From assembly GCA_902812455.1 (NCBI GenBank), contig CADDZH010000080.1, positions 1 to 24,622 of the forward strand: a stretch of 24,622 nucleotides of DNA, written 5' to 3'. Positions 15,572-23,046 of the stretch are shown in pieces. The notes beneath the pieces were generated by a model, which worked only from the letters and a program-made list of their open reading frames with translations, made no database searches and was not told where the DNA came from. Position numbers and translations under genes: made by a program. Positions within the stretch are counted from its first letter, which is position 1, and every line of letters starts with the position of its first letter. This DNA is from Chloroflexota bacterium. Its GTDB lineage: Bacteria; Chloroflexota; Ktedonobacteria; Ktedonobacterales; Ktedonobacteraceae.

Positions 15572-17353
15572 ATGGGCGAATTGAAAATAGCGATGAGCAG
15601 CATGTCTAAAGGCCAACTACACAGGAGAAGAGATCGACAACATGTATGGCGCTGGCAACGCAGGCTGTTGCTTGCGCTCGTGGGTGGCTTCGGCCTGCTG
15701 CTGTTCATGTTCTTGCCCATCTGGCCAGGCAGCCGGTTGATTCCTGGCGTTTCCGCTCATGCGCTTCCTGTGCGTTCTGATCCTCCAGCAAATGCCATCT
15801 TGCGCGTCCCCCCTGCGCAGGTGCGTATCTGGTTTGATGATGAGCTGGTTCCAGCTACCTCACACATCATCGTCGAGACCGCCCAGGGGCAGGAAGTAGA
15901 CCGGCGAGATAGCAAAGTCAGCCGTGCGGATCCGCACGAGATGATGGTTTCCCTGCCTCGCCTTCCAGCAGGCACCTATACCGTTCTATGGGTCGCCCAA
16001 TCCACAGACGATGGACATGTGACCGAAGGTTCCTTTGTGTTTTCCATTGCTCAACCGAATGGCACCGTGCCTGGGTTGCCGGCTGGTCATGCTCCTGGCA
16101 GCAGCACCCCGTTGTCGAGCAATACTGCTCTCGATGGGCCAACCATCCTGCAACTTCTGGCGACCTGGCTGGCGCTGCTGTGCATGACCTTCTGGGTTGG
16201 CGGTCTGATCTGGGAAACCTGGATTCTTTCACCTGGCGGGGAGCATGATCCTGACCTGGAGGCGGGGGCAACCCTGGCGGTCCACCGCTTCCGGCGGCTT
16301 GCTCCCTGCCTGCTTGGCGGCTTTCTGCTCGCAGACATCGCGCTTGTTATGAGCCAGGGAGCAGAACTGGCAGGCAGTTGGGCAGGGGCTTTTTCGCCAG
16401 AGGTATGGCAGGCCATTCTCTTGAGCAGTCACTTCGGGCTTTTCTGGATGATGCGTCAGGTCGTCGCTCTGGTCGCGCTTGGCCTGACGATTGGCATTAT
16501 TCGCCGTGGCTGGGCACTATGGCGAATGATCCCCTCTAATAGAGGAGCCTTCATTGAGCGTGAGCCACAACTGATTCCCGATTGGTGGCATGCCGTTCTC
16601 CTGGCTTTTCGTCGTATCCCACATCTGCCGGCTCGAATGATGGCGGGATGGCGCAGGCGCTCATGGCTGGGGCGGGGAGAGCTCGCGCTGGGAGCAGCGC
16701 TGCTTGTCGCCTTCGCTCTCTCAGGACACGCCGCAGCAGTGCCATCCTGGGAGCTTGGCTACTCCCTTGCGGTCGATCTGCTTCACCTGTTGGGCAGCGC
16801 TGCCTGGGTGGGCGGCCTGCTCTATATCGGCTTTGTCCTCCTGCCGGTATTGTACCGCTTGAATGAACGGCAACATGCGCGCGTGTTCGCATTGGGCCTG
16901 CCACAGTACAGTGCATTGGCAGTGATCAGTGTGCTTGTGCTCGTCATTACCGGTCCGCTGAATGCCTCGATCCACCTGACCTCGTTGCAAGAATTGCTCA
17001 CTACCTTCTATGGCAGAGTATTAGTGGTCAAGAGCGAGTTCTTCCTGCTCATGGCTGCTATGAGCGCCTACCACGCCTTCTCGCTCCGGCCACGCCTTGC
17101 ACGAGAACTGGCACAGCCGAAGCATGCTGCAACAAAGATGCCTGCCTATACCCTGGCAAAGCCGGCACCAGCAGGCACAACTGATCCTACCGAGAGAGAA
17201 GATGTGCAAGAGAATGAAGGCATTTCGGAACAAGCCTGGCACCTGGCCGAGCGCATGGAGACCTGGCTACGGCGCGAAGCTATGCTTGGAGTTGGCGTGC
17301 TGCTCTGCGTAGCGCTGCTGAGTGTCTTTGCCGGTACACTGGTTCCTTCTTAA
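15572..17353 (+). CDS. CopC-CopD fusion copper-binding/uptake membrane protein
   Basis: This 593-residue protein combines a CopC-like copper-binding domain outside the membrane with a CopD membrane domain, a pair linked to copper import or homeostasis. After a signal segment (about 30-62) the likely cleavage VSA|HALPV would leave His63 as first residue. With Asp147 and His149 (DDGHVTEG) it matches the CopC Cu(II) site of N-terminal His, Asp and His. The CopC core is VRSDPPANAILRVPPAQVRIWFDDEL to about 160, then a Pro/Ser linker. CopD follows with about eight membrane helices, including DLLHLLGSAAWVGGLLYIGFVLLP and the late VVKSEFFLLMAAMSAYHAF, with an acidic loop (about 530-560). Start 15572 is the first ATG; 15593 and 15602 are alternatives, none with a strong ribosome binding site. 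Confidence 0.9.
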   Translation: MGELKIAMSSMSKGQLHRRRDRQHVWRWQRRLLLALVGGFGLLLFMFLPIWPGSRLIPGVSAHALPVRSDPPANAILRVPPAQVRIWFDDELVPATSHIIVETAQGQEVDRRDSKVSRADPHEMMVSLPRLPAGTYTVLWVAQSTDDGHVTEGSFVFSIAQPNGTVPGLPAGHAPGSSTPLSSNTALDGPTILQLLATWLALLCMTFWVGGLIWETWILSPGGEHDPDLEAGATLAVHRFRRLAPCLLGGFLLADIALVMSQGAELAGSWAGAFSPEVWQAILLSSHFGLFWMMRQVVALVALGLTIGIIRRGWALWRMIPSNRGAFIEREPQLIPDWWHAVLLAFRRIPHLPARMMAGWRRRSWLGRGELALGAALLVAFALSGHAAAVPSWELGYSLAVDLLHLLGSAAWVGGLLYIGFVLLPVLYRLNERQHARVFALGLPQYSALAVISVLVLVITGPLNASIHLTSLQELLTTFYGRVLVVKSEFFLLMAAMSAYHAFSLRPRLARELAQPKHAATKMPAYTLAKPAPAGTTDPTEREDVQENEGISEQAWHLAERMETWLRREAMLGVGVLLCVALLSVFAGTLVPS

Positions 17354-17369
17354 AATGGTAGAGCAGCAT

Positions 17370-17385
17370 TAGTATGTATATACTA
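17370..17385. promoter_or_regulatory. AT-rich palindrome before the M50-like gene
   Basis: TAGTAT (17370-17375) and ATACTA (17380-17385) flank GTAT, in the 126-nt gap between the copper gene and the M50-like gene. TATACT inside the right arm could act as a -10 element, so the palindrome may be an operator for the downstream gene. No -35 was found and no regulator is encoded nearby, so this is tentative. Confidence 0.25.
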
Positions 17386-17479
17386 CGCTATGAGCGTTGA
17401 GCAAGTGTGTTGCAGTCCACTCACTAAACGCCTACAATGAGTAATGGAGTAAGAAATTGAGAAAGGCTACGAGATAAAA

Positions 17480-18214
17480 ATGACGGGCATAAACGGTGTA
17501 CTCGCACTCATGATCATTGGTTCTTTTCTGATAGCAATCATCCTGCATGAGGTAGGACAGGCACTCATAAGCTACTGGTTAAACTTGCGCATGGCAAATA
17601 TTGACGGACGACAATCGCTGCACATTCGCCCTCATTTGAGTACTCAAGGAACGCTCTTTTGTATGTTGATAGCGTTTCAGCCATTCTTTCCAGTTGGGCT
17701 GGGCTGGGGCAAGCCACTACAATCTGATGCCTGGAGAATGCAGGCAGTGGGTCGTGCCGGGAAGAGTATGATTTCACTGGCTGGACCATTTGTCAACTTC
17801 CTTGTTGGCGTGCTTCTCGCTTTATCTATGCGCTTTCTCGCTCCCTTCTTGCTAGGATTTGACACTCTCTTCGCACAGCGATTGCTCCAGATCCTGCTTG
17901 TTTTTGCCAGCGTCAATATTAGCCTGGCTCTCTTTAACCTGATCCCGCTGTACCCGCTCGACGGGTATCAGTTGGTTTCCTCATTCCTTCCTGCAGGGAT
18001 AGCACGGGTTTTCACAAAGATGGCTCGTCCTGGATTGGTGCTCATCTGGCTACTGTTCTTCGTCTTGCCGTTTCTCGTTCAACTTTCAGGGGGAAGTCTA
18101 TTCCCATTGTTCCGCTTACCGAACTACATCCTATCGGGATCATTCCTGCTCATAGCAACTATGATCGGTTCGCACACTAGCCTTGAGCTCGTGAGAGGAT
18201 TATACTTTTCCTAG
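17480..18214 (+). CDS. M50 (site-2 protease-like) membrane protein with altered zinc motif
   Basis: This polytopic membrane protein of 244 residues has the layout of small site-2 proteases: a first membrane helix carrying ILHEVGQAL (22-29), the conserved GLGWGKPL (74-80), SLAGPFVNFLVGV (99-111), and a late helix with LFNLIPLYPLDGYQL (151-165). The canonical HExxH needs two His residues. Here it is His23-Glu24-Val25-Gly26-Gln27, so the second zinc ligand is Gln, while Asp161 (third ligand) and the glycine/proline motifs remain. It may be a pseudo-protease, use Gln weakly, or reflect a single-base change (CAC/CAT to CAG). AAAGG and GAG stretches precede the ATG. It follows the copper gene by 126 nt and converges with the next gene over a hairpin. 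Confidence 0.8.
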   Translation: MTGINGVLALMIIGSFLIAIILHEVGQALISYWLNLRMANIDGRQSLHIRPHLSTQGTLFCMLIAFQPFFPVGLGWGKPLQSDAWRMQAVGRAGKSMISLAGPFVNFLVGVLLALSMRFLAPFLLGFDTLFAQRLLQILLVFASVNISLALFNLIPLYPLDGYQLVSSFLPAGIARVFTKMARPGLVLIWLLFFVLPFLVQLSGGSLFPLFRLPNYILSGSFLLIATMIGSHTSLELVRGLYFS

Positions 18215-18257
18215 CTTGAGCGAGCGCAATAGAATAGAAGATCTCTTCTTAACAATC

Positions 18258-18272
18258 GGGCTTTTTGAGCCC
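18258..18272. terminator. Short hairpin between convergent genes
   Basis: GGGCT (18258-18262) and AGCCC (18268-18272) pair around TTTTG, in the 77-nt gap between the M50-like gene and the convergent propeller gene. On the plus strand TTCTTCCTC follows, and on the minus strand GATTGTT follows, so a weak two-way terminator is possible. Confidence 0.4.
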
Positions 18273-18291
18273 TTCTTCCTCGAACCCCTCT

Positions 18292-19458
18292 TTATGGAGC
18301 CATCTCGCCAATGTAGTTGGCTGAGGAGCCGGAGGCTGTAAACCAGAGCCGACCGGCAGGATCGAGTGCCAGACCATAGGGCGCGCTGGAAGGCAGGTCA
18401 AGCTGGAAGAAGGTGTAAGAGGACTTGCCCGGCTCGTAGCGAACAAGCGCATCGGCTCCATTGTTGACGAACCAGATATCTCCGCTGCGTGTGACGACGA
18501 GTTCATAAAGCGCAGCGAGATGGCCGGCCACTGTAGGGATAGGCCATTCAGTCACCTTACCACTAGAGGGATCAATCATGCCAAGTTTCCCCGGCACAAT
18601 CTCCGTAAACCAGATGCGCCCCTTGCTATCAGCAGCCATCGAGAAGACCTCTGCCTGGGAATCGGCCAGGTGATAGAGCGTGACATGGCCTGTAGTGGGG
18701 TCGAGATGACCAACAGCGCCACCTGAGAGATCGCCGAACCAGATCTGCCTATCAGGGGTGACCGCCAGGCTGAAGGGGGTAGCAGGAACCCCAGCAGCAG
18801 GCGCAGGAACGGGCCAGGTACGGATCGCGCCGGTCGCCGGGTCAAGCCTCCCAATGCGCCCGCCTGATACGGCGGTAAACCAGAGGAACCCTGAGGCATC
18901 GAACTGCAGGTCCTGCGGGCCCAACGGGCGACCCCGAATTGTACCTAGCGGGAAGATATGGAAGGTCTGCCGTGCCGGATCAAAGCGCCCGATGTAGTTA
19001 GCCGTTTCCTCAACAAACCAGGCATTCCCATGCCTATCTACCACGGTACTCATGATGCCGCTTTGGGCATGAGGAGCTATCCACGTCGTCACTACGCCGG
19101 TTCGTGCATTGAGACGAGCGAAACGGTTGGCATACATCTCGCCAACCCAGACGTTTCCCTGAGCGTCTACGGCTGGCTGCATCAAGCCGGCATCTGTCGA
19201 AGAGACACGATAGAGGTGAACGTGCGCCGCCTGGACAGCCGCCGGAAAGACTGGTACCTGTGTGCCGTTCGTTACTGCTGTCGGAGAAGTAGCTACACCC
19301 GGCTGTACAGTGCTGGCCCGTATATTCATAGCCGCAGCAAGGCGCGAAAGTCCGAACAGGGTTCCCAGACCAAGCAGCAGAACGAACAACAGGAACCAGA
19401 CATCATCGCGATGGAGGTATCTCTTGCTGTTGCGGATAGTGCGCCTGTGGTTCTTCAT
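18292..19458 (-). CDS. Membrane-anchored Vgb-like beta-propeller (streptogramin-lyase family)
   Basis: This 388-residue protein has one N-terminal membrane anchor (about 20-43) and an outside seven-bladed-type propeller. Each blade repeats the family pattern, for example QPAVDAQGNVWVGE, STVVDRHGNAWFVEETANYIGRFDP, DLQFDASGFLWFTAVSGGRIGRLDP, SLAVTPDRQIWFGD, SMAADSKGRIWFTE, LVVTRSGDIWFVNN and GLALDPAGRLWFTA. True Vgb enzymes linearise streptogramin B antibiotics, but most such proteins have other or unknown roles, and the anchor argues against a cytoplasmic drug lyase. Start ATG 19456-19458 overlaps the end of the small membrane protein by 56 nt in another frame and lacks a ribosome binding site, so it is probably coupled. 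A fragment of a second propeller lies opposite at 19811-20305. Confidence 0.8.
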   Translation of the reverse strand: MKNHRRTIRNSKRYLHRDDVWFLLFVLLLGLGTLFGLSRLAAAMNIRASTVQPGVATSPTAVTNGTQVPVFPAAVQAAHVHLYRVSSTDAGLMQPAVDAQGNVWVGEMYANRFARLNARTGVVTTWIAPHAQSGIMSTVVDRHGNAWFVEETANYIGRFDPARQTFHIFPLGTIRGRPLGPQDLQFDASGFLWFTAVSGGRIGRLDPATGAIRTWPVPAPAAGVPATPFSLAVTPDRQIWFGDLSGGAVGHLDPTTGHVTLYHLADSQAEVFSMAADSKGRIWFTEIVPGKLGMIDPSSGKVTEWPIPTVAGHLAALYELVVTRSGDIWFVNNGADALVRYEPGKSSYTFFQLDLPSSAPYGLALDPAGRLWFTASGSSANYIGEMAP

Positions 19459-19711
19459 ATTCTGGCTGTGGAGACTGATACTGCTTCCCACCCTCCCGAT
19501 AGGTTTCTGGAGCTGGCGGTGGAGACTGATAGCCTTGCTCATATGATTGGAAAGAGCCTTCGCGCGGCGGGGGGTATGGCATGGTTGGCGTTTTCTTCTG
19601 ATTGAGCCATCGGATCACCAACCAGATAACCACAGCGATCACGATCAGCCAGAACAATATCACCAACGGCATCCAGGCCATCATCATGAACATGCCGAAA
19701 CCACCCATCAT
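19403..19711 (-). CDS. Small membrane protein with Pro/Gln/Tyr-rich tail
   Basis: This is a 102-residue protein with a Met/Gly-rich start (MMGGFGMFMMMAWMP), one membrane helix (about 14-36, VILFWLIVIAVVIWLVIRWL) and a 65-residue disordered tail rich in Pro, Gln, Glu and Tyr (PPPREGSFQSYEQGYQ). The N-terminal half resembles small SHOCT-domain membrane proteins, but the usual C-terminal SHOCT helix pair is missing and replaced by the tail. The ATG has GGAG 8 nt upstream, so this start is well supported. It precedes and overlaps the propeller gene on the same strand, suggesting they are made together and act at the membrane. Function is unknown. Confidence 0.75.
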   Translation of the reverse strand: MMGGFGMFMMMAWMPLVILFWLIVIAVVIWLVIRWLNQKKTPTMPYPPPREGSFQSYEQGYQSPPPAPETYREGGKQYQSPQPEYEEPQAHYPQQQEIPPSR

Positions 19712-19810
19712 AGCTGAACTCCTTTCTCATCTTAATTATTATCTTACTACTCTCAATAGTACGTTTGGCGGATATAGAAGGTTTCTCTGTTCAATCGCCA
19801 GAAAAGAACT

Positions 19811-20305
19811 GTGGAGACGCTGTACCCCCATGGAGTGACCATCGATCCACAGGGGATGATCTGGTTCACCGAGATGGCCGGGGGTCATGTTGGTCGCCTC
19901 GATCCAACCATGGGCCAGATACATATCTTCACCGCACCCTGGCCGAATACCTCTCTGATGGAGATTGCCGGCGATGCAGGCGAGATCATCTGGATGGCCT
20001 CGTTCTCCTCTTGCGGGGCTGCTCCTTCGCCTCGATCCCCCCATACCGCTAGCTTTACCCGATATGACGCATCCTCTACTGTGAGCGGAGCAGGTGGGCT
20101 CTATGGTCTGGCTGTTACCCTCTCAGGCGAAGTATGGATCACCATCCTGTCAGAGAATATGCTTGCCCGTCTTGATAGAGCAGCGGGGCGTTTCACGTAC
20201 TATTCCATCCCTACTCCGAACAGTGAACCGCTGGCTGTGGCGGTGGGCACAGACCACACCCTCTGGTTTAGCGAGGTGAACCAGCTCGGGATGTTGCAGC
20301 CATAG
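19811..20305 (+). pseudogene. C-terminal fragment of a second Vgb-like propeller
   Basis: It encodes about 164 residues with the repeats of the Vgb family: GVTIDPQGMIWFTEMAGGHVGRLDPTMG, EIIWMASF, GLAVTLSGEVWITILSENMLARLDRAAG and AVAVGTDHTLWFSEVNQLGMLQ. This is about three blades of a propeller that needs six or seven, and there is no signal segment or anchor. The GTG at 19811 is only the first possible start and has no ribosome binding site; the upstream in-frame sequence is not coding-like. It faces the intact propeller gene head to head across the small membrane protein. I infer a truncated relative left after rearrangement. Its blades match the intact one in pattern but clearly not in sequence, so it is no recent duplicate. 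Confidence 0.65.
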
Positions 20306-20642
20306 GGAAAAGGTATTTTTGCCTTTACCATAATGCAGGACAAAGGCAGGTTCAGGTGTGCGGCTAGCTTTTTTCATGTGCTCAACTGTCGAAATCAGAT
20401 ATATCCCCATGAAATATCAGGTAAACGCCTGATGCCTGCGTTTCAATGCCGGCCTACGCTAGATAGAGAGTATCAGGCTTGTTGTATCTCGAATCTCCTT
20501 TGGCCTTCAGCCTCGAACTAAAGTATTTCATTGAGTGTACAGGAACTACCATTTCCTGCTGAAGGTGCGAGATCCTTCTCACATCTTCCCCTCAAATAGG
20601 TACCAATAGACACTAGGAAGATAACTGAGGATAACGAAGCAT
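20306..20642. other. Intergenic region before the Rieske gene
   Basis: No gene is supported here. CAGGAA/TTCCTG (about 20540-20558) forms a 6-bp stem around 7 nt, and AAAGG/CCTTT right after the propeller fragment (about 20309-20327) is a weak stem with a T-rich loop. The promoter of the Rieske gene must lie near 20560-20640, where the sequence is AT-rich, but no clear -35/-10 pair was found. Confidence 0.3.
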
Positions 20643-21341
20643 ATGATTACCGACGATATTAATCGACCACCTGTGACCCCGCAGCAGTACGAAGTACTGC
20701 ATGGGGGCGGAGCCGAAGCAGCAGAAATTGCCAGGCAACGCATGTCCCGGCGGCGCTTCCTGCGTCGTTCGATGCTGGCCGTGTGGGGCCTATCCACTGT
20801 TGCTGCCGTCGCCGGAGCGCTGGATATGCTCTATCCTAACCTGGCCGGCCAGTTCGGCTCTACGATCAATGTGGGCAAGAAATCGAAGATGCCAGCAGCC
20901 ATTCCCACCGCTTTTAAGCTTGGACAGGCAGGCGTCTTCTACTTCCAGAACGCCAAGACCTACATGGTCCACTTCGCCAAGAATACGCCCTGGTTGTTGA
21001 GCGGAACCAATCTGACAGACCAGCTGACCTATGAATGGGTCACCAAGGATAGCGATGGCTCTTACTGGATCGCGCTCTACCAGCGCTGTGTTCACCTGGG
21101 CTGTACCGTGCCGTTCCGCGATGACTGTGACAGCTTTAAATGCCCCTGTCATGGCTCTCACTACAATGTGGATGGCGAATACCTGGATGGGCCGGCTCCC
21201 CGAAGCCTGGATCGCTTTGCGTTCTCGTTCAGTGGAGACGACGTCATAGTCAATACCGGCTCGCTCAACCAGAAGGTGCCGCATCCCGATGCGTCCACTC
21301 GCCTGATCGCTGTACCAAAAGTGCAATGCAGCGCAATATAA
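20643..21341 (+). CDS. Rieske [2Fe-2S] protein with Tat-type signal
   Basis: This 232-residue protein probably acts as the high-potential iron-sulfur subunit of a respiratory quinol-oxidising complex on the outer face of the membrane. A hydrophilic N-terminus leads to SRRRFLRR (35-42), matching the twin-arginine pattern, and a membrane helix (about 43-62) that would stay as anchor. Cluster ligands are Cys149 and His151 in CVHLGC and Cys167 and His170 in CPCHGSHY; Cys154 and Cys169 would form the usual disulfide. GEYLDGPAPRSLDRF follows as in the family. No cytochrome b gene adjoins it, so the partner is elsewhere or this copy is an orphan. The ATG has GAGG about 11 nt upstream. The C-terminal 25 residues are not conserved. 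Confidence 0.92.
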   Translation: MITDDINRPPVTPQQYEVLHGGGAEAAEIARQRMSRRRFLRRSMLAVWGLSTVAAVAGALDMLYPNLAGQFGSTINVGKKSKMPAAIPTAFKLGQAGVFYFQNAKTYMVHFAKNTPWLLSGTNLTDQLTYEWVTKDSDGSYWIALYQRCVHLGCTVPFRDDCDSFKCPCHGSHYNVDGEYLDGPAPRSLDRFAFSFSGDDVIVNTGSLNQKVPHPDASTRLIAVPKVQCSAI

Positions 21342-21349
21342 AGATGGCG

Positions 21350-21373
21350 CAGGCTGGGGCGATGCCGAGCCTG
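21350..21373 (+). terminator. Possible terminator after the Rieske gene
   Basis: CAGGCT (21350-21355) and AGCCTG (21368-21373) form a 6-bp stem, extended inward by two more G:C pairs after a mismatch, 8 nt after the stop. No T tract follows. The neighbouring truncated VOC frame runs up to this point from the other side, so the sequence is also a likely rearrangement joint. Confidence 0.3.
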
Positions 21374-21374
21374 T

Positions 21375-21638
21375 GTCCCGCTCGAGCAGCGATGAAGAAC
21401 GAACGGCATTGGTTGGCAGATACTGCTGATACAAGACCTCACTGTTGGTGACGCCAATCCAGAAGACCGCAGGGTTTTTTGGGCTGTCTGGGTAGCAATT
21501 CACATGCAGATCCACCCCATCCCGCTCGACAATGGCAAACGCCTCGTCGTGGTAGGTGGTCTGAAAGCCCAGTTGCCCATAGAAGGCCAGGGTTTGCTCC
21601 AATGCTACAAAATCTGTAGCGTACAGGAAGTAGATCAT
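21375..21638 (-). pseudogene. Truncated VOC-fold protein (glyoxalase/bleomycin-resistance superfamily)
   Basis: From ATG 21636-21638 it reads MIYFLYATDFVALEQTLAFYGQLGFQTTYHDEAFAIVERDGVDLHV, then WIGVTNSEVLYQQYLPTNAVR. This is one beta-alpha-beta-beta-beta module and the start of the next in bleomycin-resistance-like proteins. The second half, normally ending in a L-x-D-P-x-G-N-L-x-x-F motif with the last metal ligand or drug-binding residues, is missing. Instead the frame runs on antisense through the Rieske gene, which is not real coding. Such proteins bind drugs or do metal-dependent chemistry as two-module units, so a half is unlikely to work. The ribosome binding site is weak. Confidence 0.65.
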
Positions 21639-21710
21639 CGTTCCAGCATGAGCACCAGGGGCAAAATTTCACTGCCGTGAACCGCGAACCGCGACGAAAC
21701 AGAGGCTCGC

Positions 21711-21890
21711 TTATCGAGGTGACTGGCTCGCGGCCCAGATGCGGGCCATGCTGGCAAGGGTCGCTCCGCTTTCATAGGAAAGCTGGCTCATTTTCGCCCA
21801 TTCCGCCGGATGAGTAGCCTTGATCCACATAAAAAAGGAGTGATGAGGCGGTAGGCCTCCTGGCGCTCTTGTGATCAGGGGGATGGATGA
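21711..21890 (-). pseudogene. Unrecognised protein fragment
   Basis: About 60 residues before a stop at 21711 read like real protein: DDLRRWSSIPLITRAPGG, PPHHSFFMWIKATHPAEW, then LSYESGATLASMARIWAAS. Upstream of about 21890 the same frame is antisense to the transposase remnant and not believable. There is no start of its own. I do not recognise the family. It is probably the 3' end of a gene cut by the Tn3-type remnant next to it. Confidence 0.25.
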
Positions 21891-22724
21891 CCAGCGTCGC
21901 AGATCATCGAGACGAACGAGGAGGCGCTCTATGTCATCGATGCGCTGTGTTATCATGAGAGCGACTTGCATATTCGCGAGCATTACACGGATACTGGGGG
22001 CAGCACGGAGCATGTGTTTGCCATGGCAGCGCTCCTCGGCTTCCGCTTTGCCCCGCGCGGAAGTTCCGTCCTCTCCAAGAAACTCTATTTGCCGGGTGAG
22101 GTGGGAGAGACCGGACCACTGGGGACCCTGGCGTTCGGCCAGATCAACACCAAACTCATCATAGAACAATGGGATGAGATGCGACCGTGGCTTCCTCCAT
22201 TCGCCACAGCACCGTCTCCGCTTCCCCCGGCTTGTGCGTAAGCTGGCGGCCTACCCGCGTCAAAATCAGGTCGCGCGAGCGCTAACAGAACTCGGCAAGC
22301 TCGAACGCACCGCATTTTTGCTGGAGTATTTTCGAGACGAGTCCCTGCGCCGCCGCATCCTGATCGGGCTGAATAAAGGCGAAGCGCTGCACGCCCTCGC
22401 CCGCCAGCGCTTCTTCGGTCGCCTGGGGGAGCTGCGTGATCGCGCCCTGGAAGATCAAATGCATCGAGCCAGTTGCCTGCATCTGTTGATGGCGGCCATT
22501 GCGGCTTGGAATACCATTTATCTGACCGAAGCGTTCGCGACGCTGCGCAGGCGCGGCAAGGAGATCTCAGAAACAACGGTCGGCATATCGCTCCGCTGGG
22601 CTGGGAGCACATCAACCTCATTGGGGACTATCATTTCGCTCCTCAACCAGGGCGTTCGTTGGAGAATCTCCGACCATTGCGCTTGGGCGTCTTAAAAGAG
22701 GAGGAAGAAGTTGCTGCAAGCTAG
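21890..22724 (+). pseudogene. Tn3-family transposase, C-terminal remnant with several frameshifts
   Basis: The C-terminal third of a Tn3-type DDE transposase is spread over three frames. First, EALYVIDALCYHESDLHIREHYTDTGGSTEHVFAMAALLGFRFAPR to DEMRP (about 21900-22188). Then a short piece, VASSIRHSTVSAS, in the third frame (about 22189-22226). Then RLVRKLAAYPRQNQVARALTELGKLERTAFLLEYF through WNTIYLTEAFATLRRRG (about 22230-22580). Last, HIAPLGWEHINLIGDYHF (about 22583-22640) and on to the stop at 22722-22724. The Asp of HYTDTGG and the final LxxLGWEHINLxGDY are family hallmarks. At least three frameshifts, some in or near C runs (CCCCC about 22225), and loss of the N-terminal two thirds make it inactive, unless some shifts are assembly errors. 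Confidence 0.85.
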
Positions 22725-22997
22725 AGCACCGAAGCCGGTATCAAACCGTTTGCTTTCTGTTGAAAAAGGGCAGGAGGGAAACAGGCGCGAATCGAGCTTT
22801 GCACCTGTGTTTTCGTTCTGCCTATCCCGCCAGTTGCGCCACAAGGTGGAGGGCTGAACACGACGGGGAACGTACCACGAACGAGCGCTCATCTCTCTCA
22901 TCCCCCTGCATCATGTGAGGGAAAGAGGCCGTCGTGGTGGGCAAAAAACCCTCGATCAAAGGCTTGACCATCCTCTTCAGGAACGACGCGCTGGCTT
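22725..22997. other. Intergenic DNA behind the transposase remnant
   Basis: No gene is supported. GTTTTCGTTC at 22809-22818 matches the inner part of Tn3-type terminal inverted repeats (GAACGAAAAC read inward), at a sensible place about 85 nt past the transposase stop. The outer part does not begin with the usual G run and no mate was found on the left, so an end of the old element is only possible. Confidence 0.3.
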
Positions 22998-23034
22998 TCG
23001 CCCTGGATGGCAGGTTGGGCTGCATCCAGGGCGA
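22998..23034 (-). terminator. Hairpin downstream of the P450 gene
   Basis: Arms TCGCCCTGGATG (22998-23009) and CATCCAGGGCGA (23023-23034) form a perfect 12-bp GC-rich stem with a 13-nt loop, starting 12 nt past the P450 stop. It is well placed to end that transcript or protect its 3' end. No T tract follows on the minus strand. Confidence 0.55.
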
Positions 23035-23046
23035 CAAAGCGGGTGC

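Noticed and set aside
20790..21374. Extension of the VOC frame antisense through the Rieske gene
   Set aside because: The Rieske motifs are unmistakable on the plus strand and the VOC homology ends near 21395, so the extension is only an open shadow.
21711..21721. TTATCGAGGTG shared with the 5968-6008 hairpin arm, as a dispersed repeat
   Set aside because: An 11-base match is expected many times by chance in a window of this size, and the second half of the palindrome is absent here.
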